From positions 674,887 to 738,886 of the forward strand of contig NZ_CP031310.1 of NCBI RefSeq assembly GCF_004799665.1: 64,000 nt of DNA. The letters run 5' to 3'. Origin of the DNA: Halapricum salinum (lineage in GTDB: Archaea; Halobacteriota; Halobacteria; Halobacteriales; Haloarculaceae). Shown here piece by piece: positions 15,064-23,231 of the stretch (position 1 is the stretch's first letter; each line of letters opens with the position of its first letter). The position numbers and the translations under genes were made by a program. Under the pieces are notes generated by a model that was given only the letters and a program-made list of their open reading frames with translations, made no database searches and was not told the DNA's origin.

Positions 15064-16097
15064 GGTGCCCCCACGGGGTGTAGACCCTGGAAGTCCAGAC
15101 CTGCGGTCTCCTCGATTCCCAGTGCGACGTTGGCGGCGTGGACGGCCTGGCCGGCCGATCCTTTCATCATGTTGTCGATGGCCGAGAACACGACCAGGCG
15201 CTTGTTTCCGGGGTCGAGTTCGAAGCCGACCTCGGCCTTGTTCGTGCCCGCGATGGCCTTCGGCTCGGGGTAGCGATAGACGCCACCGCCGCCCGCGACC
15301 ATCTCGACGAACGGCTCGTCTTCGTAGGAGCCGCGATACGCTTTCCAGAGGTCCCCCTTCGACACCGGGCCGTCGGGGAAGACGTGACAGGTCGCGCTCG
15401 CGCCGCGGATCATATCGACCGCATGCACGGTAAAGGAGACGTCGATACCGAGGAACTGCTCGATCTCGGCCTCGTGGCGGTGGCCCGTCGGCGCGTAGGG
15501 ACGGACGACGCCGCTGCGCTCGGGATGGCTGGAGGCTGCGCCGCCACCCGCGCCACCTTCCGAGGAGCCGACTTTCACGTCGACGACGACCTGCTCGTCG
15601 CCGGAGAGGATGTCGGCCTCGAACAGCGGCAACAGACCCATGATCGTCGCCGTGGCGTTGCAGCCACCGGAGGCGATCAGGTCCGCGCCTTCGAGGTTCT
15701 CGCGGTTGAGTTCGGGCAGGGCGTACTCGCTCTTCTCCAAGAGTTCGGGGCGGCTATGGCCGTCGTACCACTCGTCGTACTGTGCCTCCGTGTCGAGGCG
15801 GAAGTCAGCCGAGAGGTCGACGACGGTGTCGGCGGCGTCCTGGAAGGCGTCGATCTGCTCCATCGAGACGCCGTGGGGCGTCGCCGCGAACAGCACGTCG
15901 ACCGATTCGAGGTCCTCGGGATCGGAGAAACGGAGGTCCAGCTCCCGGAGGTTCGGGTGGGAGTGACCCACGGTCTTGTTGGCCTTCGAGCGGCTGGTCG
16001 CCTGTTCGATCTCGAACTCGGGGTGGCCGGCCAGCAGGCGGAGCAGTTCCCCGCCCGTGAAGCCCGTGCCACCGACGACGCTTGCGGAATACGTCAT
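15060..16097 (-). CDS. argC: [Amino-group carrier protein]-glutamyl-phosphate reductase (ArgC/LysY)
   Basis: A 345-residue NADPH-dependent reductase. It reduces the acyl phosphate on the carrier to the semialdehyde. The Rossmann loop VVGGTGFTGGELLRLLAGHP (about 7-26) and the catalytic Cys in ASGGCNATATIMGL (about residue 148) are visible, plus the conserved C-terminal AGTNKAEVGFELDPGNKRLVVFSAIDNMMKGSAGQAV region. It overlaps argX and argB by four bases each. Confidence 0.93.
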   Translation of the reverse strand: MTYSASVVGGTGFTGGELLRLLAGHPEFEIEQATSRSKANKTVGHSHPNLRELDLRFSDPEDLESVDVLFAATPHGVSMEQIDAFQDAADTVVDLSADFRLDTEAQYDEWYDGHSRPELLEKSEYALPELNRENLEGADLIASGGCNATATIMGLLPLFEADILSGDEQVVVDVKVGSSEGGAGGGAASSHPERSGVVRPYAPTGHRHEAEIEQFLGIDVSFTVHAVDMIRGASATCHVFPDGPVSKGDLWKAYRGSYEDEPFVEMVAGGGGVYRYPEPKAIAGTNKAEVGFELDPGNKRLVVFSAIDNMMKGSAGQAVHAANVALGIEETAGLDFQGLHPVGAP

Positions 16098-16972
16098 GTT
16101 GCGTCCTCCTGTGCCTGCGTCTCGAGCCAGTCGACGACAGTCCCCGGGACGTCGACCTCGGTCACGTCGTTGAGGGCTTTGAATTCCACCGTGTGGTTGA
16201 CCTCGTGGACGGTGTAGCCGGTCGGCTCACCGTTCTCGTCGACGCCAGTTTCCATGAGATCGATACCGAGAAGCCCCCCACCAACTGCTTCCGAGGCGCG
16301 TTCGACCAGGTCGAGCGCCTCGTCGTCCAGTTCGAACTCGGCGGTGTCGGCACCCTTCGCGGCGTTGGTCAGCCAGTGATCGGAGGAACGGACCATCGCG
16401 GCGACGGGTTCGCCGTCGGTCGCCAGCACGCGGATGTCGCGGCCGGGCTTGTCGACGAACTCCTGGACGTAGAAGATCTTGTGCTCGTAGTGACCCAGCG
16501 TCTCCTTGTGTTCGAGGACGGCTTCGGCCGCATCCCGGGTATCGAGTTTGGCCATCAGGCGGCCCCAGGAACCCACGACGGGCTTGAGGACGCAGGGATA
16601 GCCGAACTCCTCGACGATCTCGAGGGCGGCGTCCTTCGTAAAGGCGACTTCCGTGTTTGGCGTCGGGATATCCGCTTCTTCCAGTGCGAGACTGTTTTTC
16701 ACCTTGTCCGCACAGATTTCAGCGGTCTCGGGCGAATTGACGATCGGCACGTCGTAGGCTTCGGCGAACTTCGTGGCGTAGAGACTGCGGGAGGTCGCGA
16801 GACACCGGTCGAGTACGAGATCCAGGCCCTCGAACTCGCTCGGCGGGTCAGAGAGGGAAAACTGCTGGCGGCGAACGTCGATCTTTTCGATCTCGTGGTC
16901 GCGCTCGCGGAGTTCGTTCAACAGGAGCTTCTCGTCCTTGCGGATGCGCGAGTAGAGAAGTCCGATCTTCAT
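16094..16972 (-). CDS. argX: ArgX/LysX-type ATP-grasp ligase charging the carrier protein with glutamate
   Basis: A 292-residue ATP-grasp ligase of the LysX family. It joins the alpha-amino group of glutamate (or aminoadipate) to the gamma-carboxyl of the last Glu of ArgW. Core motifs are PCVLKPVVGSWGRL (about 127-140), GRDIRVLATDGEPVAAMVRSS, GIDLMETG and VHEVNHTVEFK (metal site). The start MKIGLLYSRIRKDEK at 16972 is the family start; a GTG at 17014 overlapping argW is possible but less likely. Confidence 0.93.
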   Translation of the reverse strand: MKIGLLYSRIRKDEKLLLNELRERDHEIEKIDVRRQQFSLSDPPSEFEGLDLVLDRCLATSRSLYATKFAEAYDVPIVNSPETAEICADKVKNSLALEEADIPTPNTEVAFTKDAALEIVEEFGYPCVLKPVVGSWGRLMAKLDTRDAAEAVLEHKETLGHYEHKIFYVQEFVDKPGRDIRVLATDGEPVAAMVRSSDHWLTNAAKGADTAEFELDDEALDLVERASEAVGGGLLGIDLMETGVDENGEPTGYTVHEVNHTVEFKALNDVTEVDVPGTVVDWLETQAQEDAT

Positions 16973-17010
16973 GGTGTCACCGTCCCGGGCGGGCCGCCCT
17001 CGAACATCGC

Positions 17011-17175
17011 TCACTCACCCCAGTCCTCTTGCAGTTCGGGTGCCGTGTCGAGTTCGACGGGATCGATCCCGACGACCTCCAGTTCGGCACCGCAGGTCGA
17101 ACAATCGACGATCTCTCCCACTTCGAGGTTCTCGTGCAAGGACACCTCGGCCCCGCACTCGACGCAGTCTGTCAT
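17011..17175 (-). CDS. argW: LysW-type amino-group carrier protein
   Basis: A 54-residue protein. It has a CxxC...CxxC zinc ribbon (MTDCVECG... and VDCSTCG...) and the invariant C-terminal tail EDWGE whose final Glu gamma-carboxyl carries the biosynthetic intermediate. It protects the alpha-amino group of glutamate and steers it through ArgX, ArgB, ArgC, ArgD and ArgE by electrostatic binding. It is the first gene of the seven-gene run, with its own TATA-like box. Confidence 0.95.
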   Translation of the reverse strand: MTDCVECGAEVSLHENLEVGEIVDCSTCGAELEVVGIDPVELDTAPELQEDWGE

Positions 17176-17200
17176 GGTATCCCCACCTCACGCGCGTATC

Positions 17201-17210
17201 TACTTAAAGG
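17201..17210 (-). promoter_or_regulatory. TATA-like promoter of the argW operon
   Basis: On the minus strand CCTTTAAGTA lies 26-35 bases before the argW ATG, so argW and the six following genes probably start from a leaderless transcript independent of argGH. Confidence 0.55.
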
Positions 17211-17316
17211 CGTCGAACCTATCAGGAAAAAGTATTGATCAGAGTGCCGACTAACGGCTATTTAGGCCGAATTAGCGCAACTCCAACGAAACAGTATACG
17301 TATTCTGGTATGTTAG

Positions 17317-17331
17317 GCCCCCGACGGGGGT
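17317..17331. terminator. GC hairpin after argH
   Basis: CCCCC-GAC-GGGGG about 30 bases downstream of the argH stop, with no T-run after it. It may end or process argGH transcripts before argW; archaeal terminators usually need a T-run, so the call is weak. Confidence 0.3.
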
Positions 17332-17361
17332 CGTCGGTGTCGGGGTCGCCCGTGGAACGTC

Positions 17362-18858
17362 TCAGACATAGGATTCGACCTCCGAGTCGAGTTCGGCAGC
17401 GGCGGCCGCGAGTGCGTCCTGGCGTTCGGCCAGCGCGGTACCGTCCTCGTCCAGGCGTTGCTGGGCGGTGTCGAGCGCTTCGGTGACTGCCTCGGGGGCC
17501 GGCCCGCCACGGGAGTCGCGCATCGCGACGGACTGTACGGGATCGAGCGCGTCTTCGACGGCCTCACGGTCGACGAACTGCGAGAGTGGCTCTCCGACGA
17601 TGTCCGCACAGACCGCATCCAGCGTCTCGTAGTCGGGAGCGTTCTCCTCCGGGCCGAGCGTCTCGGCCGCTTCTGCAACGACTTCGTGGGCCGTCCGGAA
17701 CGGCATCCCCGCCATCGCCAGCAGATCCGCTACCCCTGTCGCCGTCGAGAATCCTTCGCCAGCGGCATCTCGGAGCGTCTCGACTGGCCACTCGGCCGTC
17801 GTAACCGCCCCGGCAGCGACTTCGACGCTCTCGGTGACGCTGTCGATGGCGTCCCAGGCGTGACGACCCGCCCGCTGCAGATCACGGTTGTACGCGCGGG
17901 GCTGGCCCTTCAGATTGGTCAGCAAGCCGTTCAATCCGGCGGTGGCGTCGCCGGAACGTCCACGGACCAGTTCCAGCGTGTCGGGATTTTTTTTCTGGGG
18001 CATGATCGATGACGTCGAGGAGTACTCGTCGGCCAACTCGACGTGGCCCTTGCTGGCCATGACGATGACGTCCTCGGCGAGTCCCGACAGCGTGGTCGCC
18101 AGGTTGGCGAGCGCTGCGGTGACCTCGACGAGGAAGTCACGCGTCGCCGAGGCGTCCATGGAGTTCTCGGCCACCCCGGCGAACCCGAGCAGTTCCGCGG
18201 TACGCTCGCGGTCGACGTCGAACGGCGTCCCCGCGAACGCCGCCGATCCGAGCGGGTTCTGGTTCACGCGACCGTAGGCGTCGAGTAGGCGGCTGGTATC
18301 GCGCTGGAGTGCCTGCTCGTAGGAGGCGATCCAGTGGCCGACCGTCGTCGGCTGGGCCGGCTGGAGGTGGGTGTAGCCGGGCATCACGATGCCACGCGTC
18401 TCCAGGGCCATCTCGACGAAGCGCTGGCGGGCCTCGATCACGGTCGCGATCGTCGCCAGCAGGTCCGCGCGCATGCGATAGCGGATGCAGGCCGCGACCT
18501 CGTCGTTGCGCGAGCGGGCCGTGTGCATCTTGCCACCGGCTGGTCCGACGCGCTCGATGACCGCCGACTCGACGGCCTCGTGGACGTCCTCGCCGTCAGT
18601 GAGCGCGTCGTGGCCGTCGGCCTCGATCTCGTCGAGCGCCGCCAGAATCTCGCCCGTTACGTCGTCTTCGATGATACCCTGCTCTGCGAGCATCACGACG
18701 TGAGCGCGGTCGACGGCCAGATCGGCCGCGAAGATGCGCTCGTCGTCCGAAAGAGAAGAGAGGAACCCGCGGGCGGGACCGCCGCTGAAGCGGTCCCGGC
18801 GGACTACTGTTTCGTCCGAGGACTCACGACGTTCGCCCTCGCTGGGTTCCTCTGCCAT
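17362..18858 (-). CDS. argH: Argininosuccinate lyase
   Basis: A 498-residue fumarase/aspartase-superfamily enzyme splitting argininosuccinate into arginine and fumarate. The signature TSSIMPQKKNPDTLELVRG is present at about 270-288 with the catalytic Ser. The active-site loop AGGKMHTARSRNDEV (about 104-118) and GYTHLQPAQPTTVGHW (His base region) are visible. The N-terminus has an acidic/basic extension of about 25 residues. It starts three bases after the argG stop, so argG-argH form a tight operon. Confidence 0.95.
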   Translation of the reverse strand: MAEEPSEGERRESSDETVVRRDRFSGGPARGFLSSLSDDERIFAADLAVDRAHVVMLAEQGIIEDDVTGEILAALDEIEADGHDALTDGEDVHEAVESAVIERVGPAGGKMHTARSRNDEVAACIRYRMRADLLATIATVIEARQRFVEMALETRGIVMPGYTHLQPAQPTTVGHWIASYEQALQRDTSRLLDAYGRVNQNPLGSAAFAGTPFDVDRERTAELLGFAGVAENSMDASATRDFLVEVTAALANLATTLSGLAEDVIVMASKGHVELADEYSSTSSIMPQKKNPDTLELVRGRSGDATAGLNGLLTNLKGQPRAYNRDLQRAGRHAWDAIDSVTESVEVAAGAVTTAEWPVETLRDAAGEGFSTATGVADLLAMAGMPFRTAHEVVAEAAETLGPEENAPDYETLDAVCADIVGEPLSQFVDREAVEDALDPVQSVAMRDSRGGPAPEAVTEALDTAQQRLDEDGTALAERQDALAAAAAELDSEVESYV

Positions 18859-18861
18859 CGT

Positions 18862-20103
18862 TCACTCCTCCTGGCCGCCGTCGGTCGCCGCCTGCTTGGC
18901 CTTCAGGTCCTCGGTGACCTTCTTGGCGAGGCGGGACTGGAAGCCGTGGTACTTCGCGACGCCGGTGGCGTCCTGCTGGGTGATCCCGCCCGTGACGTCC
19001 GACTCGTCGAAGGAGGCCGCCGATTCACTGTAGACGGCGTAGTCGGACTCGCGCGAGACCGGACGACAGTGCCCGCCTTCGAGTTTGACGGTGACGGTGC
19101 CGTTCACGCGAGTCTGGGTCTCGTCGATGAACCCTTCCAGGGCGTCGACGATTGGCGCGTCGATCAGGCCCTGGTAGCCCTTCTCGGACCACTGCTGGTC
19201 GATCTGCTCTTTGAACGCGCGCTCTTCCTGAGTCAGGACGAGCCCTTCGAGTGCTTCGTGTGCGGTGAGGAGAACGGTGGCGGCGGGATGCTCGTAGTTC
19301 TCGCGCACCTTGAGTCCGAGCATGCGGTCTTCCATCATGTCCGTACGGCCGACGCCGTGGGACCCGGCCTGGGAATTGAGCTGTTCGATGAGTTCGACCG
19401 CGCCCAGATCCTCGCCCTCCAGTGCGACCGGAACGCCGTCCTCGAACTCGATCTCGACGAGCTCTGCCTCTTTGCCGGAGGGGTTCTCGGTCCACTTGTA
19501 GATGTCGTCCTCGGGGATCGTACTCGGATCTTCGAGTTCCGAGCCCTCGATGGAGCGACTCCAGAGGTTCGTGTCGATGGAGTAGCGACCACCGTCGCCG
19601 CCTTCGACTGGGAGGCCCTGCTCTTTGGCGTACTCGTTCTCCCACTCGCGGGTGAGACCGAGTTCGCGCACGGGTGCGATGACGTCCAGCTCGGAGTCGC
19701 GCCAGATCGCCTCGAAGCGAAGCTGGTCGTTGCCTTTCCCCGTGCAGCCGTGGGCGACCGCCGAGCAGCCCTGCTCCTCGGCGACTTCGAGGATCGACTT
19801 GGCGATGACCGGGCGTGCGAGGGCGGTCCCGAGCGGGTAGCCCTGGTAGTCGGCGTTGGCCTTGACGGCGCGGAGGCAGAGGTCGGCGAAGTCCTCGCGG
19901 GCGTCGACGACGAACTGCTCGACGTCGAGGGCCTCGGCGGTCTCTTCGGCCTCTTCGAACTCGTAGTCGGGCTGGCCGACGTCGACGGTGACGCCGATGA
20001 CCTCGTCGAAGCCGTACTCTTCTTTCAGTAGCGATACGCAGACTGTGGTGTCGAGCCCGCCCGAGAAGGCGAGCGCGACGGTTCCTGAGTGTTCACCTGG
20101 CAT
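18862..20103 (-). CDS. argG: Argininosuccinate synthase
   Basis: A 413-residue enzyme condensing citrulline and aspartate with ATP. The PP-loop VALAFSGGLDTTVC (about 9-22) binds ATP; AHGCTGKGNDQLRFE and SIDTNLWSRSIEGSELEDP are the family hallmark segments. It is transcribed first in the arginine region. Two GC hairpins lie in the 285-base upstream gap and may shape its leader RNA. Confidence 0.95.
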   Translation of the reverse strand: MPGEHSGTVALAFSGGLDTTVCVSLLKEEYGFDEVIGVTVDVGQPDYEFEEAEETAEALDVEQFVVDAREDFADLCLRAVKANADYQGYPLGTALARPVIAKSILEVAEEQGCSAVAHGCTGKGNDQLRFEAIWRDSELDVIAPVRELGLTREWENEYAKEQGLPVEGGDGGRYSIDTNLWSRSIEGSELEDPSTIPEDDIYKWTENPSGKEAELVEIEFEDGVPVALEGEDLGAVELIEQLNSQAGSHGVGRTDMMEDRMLGLKVRENYEHPAATVLLTAHEALEGLVLTQEERAFKEQIDQQWSEKGYQGLIDAPIVDALEGFIDETQTRVNGTVTVKLEGGHCRPVSRESDYAVYSESAASFDESDVTGGITQQDATGVAKYHGFQSRLAKKVTEDLKAKQAATDGGQEE

Positions 20104-20130
20104 TGTTGTTGATGTCGGGGTTCGGTTTTC

Positions 20131-20156
20131 CCGCCCAGAACCCGACGGGTGGGCGG
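20131..20156 (-). promoter_or_regulatory. Nested hairpin upstream of argG
   Basis: CCGCCC/GGGCGG arms enclose a second stem ACCCG/CGGGT, 28 bases before the argG ATG and followed on the minus strand by GGGAAAACC. A second small hairpin (GGGCC-TAAC-GGCCC) is at 20201-20214. If transcribed it would fold in the 5' leader; whether it regulates argG is unknown. Confidence 0.4.
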
Positions 20157-20388
20157 TAGCAAGCGCGTGAGACGAATCCGTCGTGGGAAGTAGTGTAGTA
20201 GGGCCTAACGGCCCCGTCGTCGTCGGCGTCGGATGCCAAAGAAAGAGGCAGACGCCCCGCTGGAAGCCTCGCGAGCACCAGCCGAGTCGATCTGCGTCAT
20301 GTACCCGTTGCTATCCCCAGAACAGTACTAATATCTTCCGAGACGCCCACCGCCGTGTGGCGTGTTCTCGTAGCACAGCAGAGCGGCA

Positions 20389-21165
20389 CTACCTGGTCGA
20401 CGTGCGGTTTCCGTGTCGATCAGAACCGCGGTCGCTTCCGGGGCCGCGATCGTTCGACGGACCCGTGTCATCGGAGGGGCCAGCATCGTCCGGCGGGCCA
20501 CCCATGCCGGGGCCGCGCGTCCAGTTGCCGGGGACGCCCTCGGGCGGGCCGCCGCGCGGGACGTCCGGGATTCCGTGGCCGACGCCACGCCCGACCATGC
20601 CGCGGGCGATCTGTGCGACGTCACCGCCGCGGAGGGCACCGGCCTGCGATCGCAGCGTCTCGATGGCCGTGACGTTCAGCCCGGCCGCGTTCCGAGCCTG
20701 TGGCGGGAGCGCCATCGCCGTCCGCTGACTGCGATTCAGCTGGCGTTCGACCTGCTGGATCTGGGCCGCCAGCGCGGCCGTCCGCGCCCGGTAGGCCTGC
20801 CGGTTCATCGTGCCGTCCTCGGCCGCCGCCGTGAGGTTCGCGCGGCGCTGCTGCAGTCGGTCCAGGCGCGATTCCAGTCGCTGGACGTGGGCCTCGACGA
20901 CAGCCGCCTTGCTCTCGTTGCTCTGGGCGGCCGCGATCGCCTGTCCGAACGCGCGGCCCTCGACAGCGCCGTCGATCTCGGCGTCGCCGACGCCGACGAC
21001 GCTCGCCATCTGTGCGCCCGGCTGGGCGGTCTCGTTTGCCTGACTCGTCTCGGGGGTCGCCTGCTGGGCGGACTGACCCGGGAGCGCCATGGCGGCCGCT
21101 GGCGTCACGAACAGCGCCGCGACGAGCATCACGAGCACCGGCCGGGGAAGCGGAGTCTCTCGCAT
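20389..21165 (-). CDS. Secreted coiled-coil protein of unknown function
   Basis: A 258-residue protein with a Sec-type signal peptide (RPVLVMLVAALFVTPAAAMA, about 8-27). A short conserved region (GVGDAEIDGAVEGRAFGQAIAAAQSNESKAAVV) precedes a helical, Gln/Arg/Leu-rich segment (about 85-150) that looks like a coiled coil. The C-terminal 70 residues are Gly/Pro/Asp-rich and disordered (GGPPDDAGPSDDTGPSNDRG). I do not recognise a function. It sits beside a membrane-anchored regulator on the same strand and may be its extracytoplasmic partner. TATA-like tttatag near 21195-21201. Confidence 0.7.
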   Translation of the reverse strand: MRETPLPRPVLVMLVAALFVTPAAAMALPGQSAQQATPETSQANETAQPGAQMASVVGVGDAEIDGAVEGRAFGQAIAAAQSNESKAAVVEAHVQRLESRLDRLQQRRANLTAAAEDGTMNRQAYRARTAALAAQIQQVERQLNRSQRTAMALPPQARNAAGLNVTAIETLRSQAGALRGGDVAQIARGMVGRGVGHGIPDVPRGGPPEGVPGNWTRGPGMGGPPDDAGPSDDTGPSNDRGPGSDRGSDRHGNRTSTR

Positions 21166-21298
21166 CGTATCTACACCTCGTACCGCTATCCCCCTATAAA
21201 CACGAGTTTCTCACGCCCGATTAAGCTGGATTAAGCGGCCTTCGAGACGGCCCCAGTCGTGCGGTTTCGATACTGGCGAGCGTGAAAGGACGAAACAG

Positions 21299-22384
21299 TT
21301 ATAACTCACTTTCCTCGGGATCGACGAGGACGTTCTCCCGGCCCAGCCGGAAGACGTCGATCTCGTCGTCTTCACGCAGACTCTTGACGACCTGGCTGGT
21401 CTTGGCGTCGGTCCAGTCGAACTCGCTGGCGACTTCCTGCTGTTTGACGCGGCCGCCGCGCTCGTCCAGCAGCCGGAGGACGCGCTCTTCGTTGCTCAGC
21501 AGTTCCTCGTCCGGCTGTGGATTCTCGCTGGCCGTCTCCGCGTCGGCTCGGTCGGCACCCGACCCGGGGGCGATCGCCTCCGTGTCGGCTCCGCCGCTGG
21601 AATCGGGAGTCGTGTCCTCGGCATCCGCAATGTCGAACAGGTCACGAGTGAACACGAGCCAGATCGTCCCGACCATCCCGACCGCGAGGAGAGCGGCAAA
21701 CGCCAGCAGCGCTATGGGGAACGACGACCCAGAGGAAGCGGGACTGGCCGTGACCTGCGGACCCGCAGCACCGAACTCGATGGGGCCGCGCCAGGTGACG
21801 GTCTGATCCCGGCGGTCGTCCGGTTCGGGTGAGACGGTCGTCGCGTCGTATCCGTCGGGCCAGGTAGCGGTCAGTCGGGTGTTCGATTCGAGGAAGAAGC
21901 CGGCGAGTGCGTCGCCCATCCGGATCGTCTCGCCGTCGACGGCGGCGAAGTTCGTCCACCGGAACCGGTAGGTGACGGTGCCGTACTGCTGGACCGACTC
22001 GATACTGGTCGAGACGGAGAGTCCGCGGATCGACATCTCGCGGCCGGTGGTGTTCTCGGCGGTCCTGGCAGTGCGTTCCATCCGGTCACGAAATGCAGAG
22101 AGGTACGCCGAGGTGTTGGCCTCGATGTCGGACTGTAGCGACTCGAAGGCGGCCGTCTCGTTGTCGGTCGTGAGTTCGACCCGGTAGGAGACCTCCCAGG
22201 AGGCGGTCCCGTTCTCGGCGAGGTCGATCCCGAGGACGACGCTGTCGGGATCGACTTCAGTCTGGGCGAACGTCTCCGAACCGAGACCCGACTGGTGGGG
22301 ATCGTCTATCGCGACAGCGACGCCGCTGAGGGTGCTTACCACGAGTGCGGCAACCAGGACTACGCGGGCGGCGTGACCAGTCAT
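21299..22384 (-). CDS. Membrane-anchored winged-helix regulator
   Basis: A 361-residue protein. It has a signal anchor (about 6-27), an extracytoplasmic domain of about 200 residues with several N-glycosylation sequons, then one transmembrane helix (FPIALLAFAALLAVGMVGTIWLVF, about 223-247). The C-terminal cytosolic part is a winged helix (NEERVLRLLDERGGRVKQQEVASEFDWTDAKTSQVVKSLRE). The topology implies a one-component sensor that binds DNA at the membrane. The start MTGHAARVV at 22384 gives a proper signal peptide. The family is common in haloarchaea and the ligand is unknown. Confidence 0.8.
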   Translation of the reverse strand: MTGHAARVVLVAALVVSTLSGVAVAIDDPHQSGLGSETFAQTEVDPDSVVLGIDLAENGTASWEVSYRVELTTDNETAAFESLQSDIEANTSAYLSAFRDRMERTARTAENTTGREMSIRGLSVSTSIESVQQYGTVTYRFRWTNFAAVDGETIRMGDALAGFFLESNTRLTATWPDGYDATTVSPEPDDRRDQTVTWRGPIEFGAAGPQVTASPASSGSSFPIALLAFAALLAVGMVGTIWLVFTRDLFDIADAEDTTPDSSGGADTEAIAPGSGADRADAETASENPQPDEELLSNEERVLRLLDERGGRVKQQEVASEFDWTDAKTSQVVKSLREDDEIDVFRLGRENVLVDPEESEL

Positions 22385-22481
22385 CGCCGGAGCGTACGAG
22401 CCCTCTCGGGAAAGGCGTAGTGGCCACCTCCGGGCTGGGATAGCCACAACACCTTTAGTTCTGCGGCGAGCACCGCCGAAT

Positions 22482-22661
22482 ATGGCCCTCGACGCAGAAG
22501 ACGTCCTGAAGATCGTCCTCGTCCTCGTGGTGATCTGGCTCGCCCTCGAAATCGTCGGTGAAGTTCTCGGTATTCTCGCCTGGGTCCTCGGCCCGTTCCG
22601 GCCACTGCTGGGACTGATCGTCGCCGTCCTGATCGTGCTGTGGCTGCTCGATCGGATCTGA
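22482..22661 (+). CDS. 59-residue two-helix membrane miniprotein
   Basis: Reads MALDAEDVLKIVLVLVVIW... and ends ...LWLLDRI. Two hydrophobic helices (about 8-34 and 41-56) are joined by a short loop with GPFRP. It resembles a conserved haloarchaeal miniprotein family of this length. It is divergent from the membrane-anchored regulator, sharing a 97-base promoter region. It is too short for most gene calls but has a clean start, stop and composition. Confidence 0.75.
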   Translation: MALDAEDVLKIVLVLVVIWLALEIVGEVLGILAWVLGPFRPLLGLIVAVLIVLWLLDRI

Positions 22662-22701
22662 GGACGAGTGCTTTATTCGATGACAAGGGCTACACAACCG
22701 C

Positions 22702-23202
22702 GTGTATAGTCTGAACGTCCCGCTACCGTCCTCAGTGACGCGACTGGCGAGCCGCTTGGCCCGTGATCTCCCGCGGGCGCGGGCTCGACCACGTGGCGAG
22801 CACACGCTGGTCGTCAAACGACTCGGAAGTGGCGACGGTGCACGGCTCGCGACGTCCGTCGACGAGCACCTCTCGGATGTCGCACCGTTCGAACTCCGCG
22901 TTCGAGAGGTAGACTCCTTCGAGACGGCGGCGACGGGGGGAAGTCCCGTGAGCTATCTCCGTGTCGAAAGTCAAGAATTGCGGCGGCTCCACGAGCGGCT
23001 CTGTTCGCACTTCGAACCAGTCGACGGGATCGAGGGCAACGACTACGTCCCGCACGTCACGATCGCTCGCGGCGGCGACCTCGCCAGTGTGCGACGACTG
23101 GCCGACAGGGAGATCGATTCGATTCGCTGGACGGCCGAGGAGCTGGTCGTCTGGGACAGCGAGCGGAATCTGGATGTGCGACAGTTTTCGTTGCCGCGGT
23201 GA
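22702..23202 (+). CDS. 2'-5' RNA ligase-like 2H phosphoesterase
   Basis: A 166-residue protein of the LigT/2H phosphoesterase superfamily. The two catalytic histidine motifs are HTLVV (His34) and HVTIA (His118), in the expected spacing for a bilobal fold. Family members act on 2',3'-cyclic phosphate or 2'-5' linkages in RNA; the substrate here is unknown. It starts with GTG at 22702 and no upstream ATG exists in frame. Confidence 0.8.
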   Translation: MYSLNVPLPSSVTRLASRLARDLPRARARPRGEHTLVVKRLGSGDGARLATSVDEHLSDVAPFELRVREVDSFETAATGGSPVSYLRVESQELRRLHERLCSHFEPVDGIEGNDYVPHVTIARGGDLASVRRLADREIDSIRWTAEELVVWDSERNLDVRQFSLPR

Positions 23203-23231
23203 ACGTCTGAGAGTCGTCGCGGGACAGTCGT

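Noticed and set aside
16973-17014. GTG start of argX overlapping argW
   Set aside because: The 14 extra residues are not typical of the LysX family, which begins MKIG(L/I)LYSR.
18334-20031. 565-codon plus-strand open frame over argG and argH
   Set aside because: It spans two clear enzymes on the other strand and has no family features; same for the long antisense frames at 2727-3851, 12878-14470, 33337-34680, 43592-44854 and 54749-55960.
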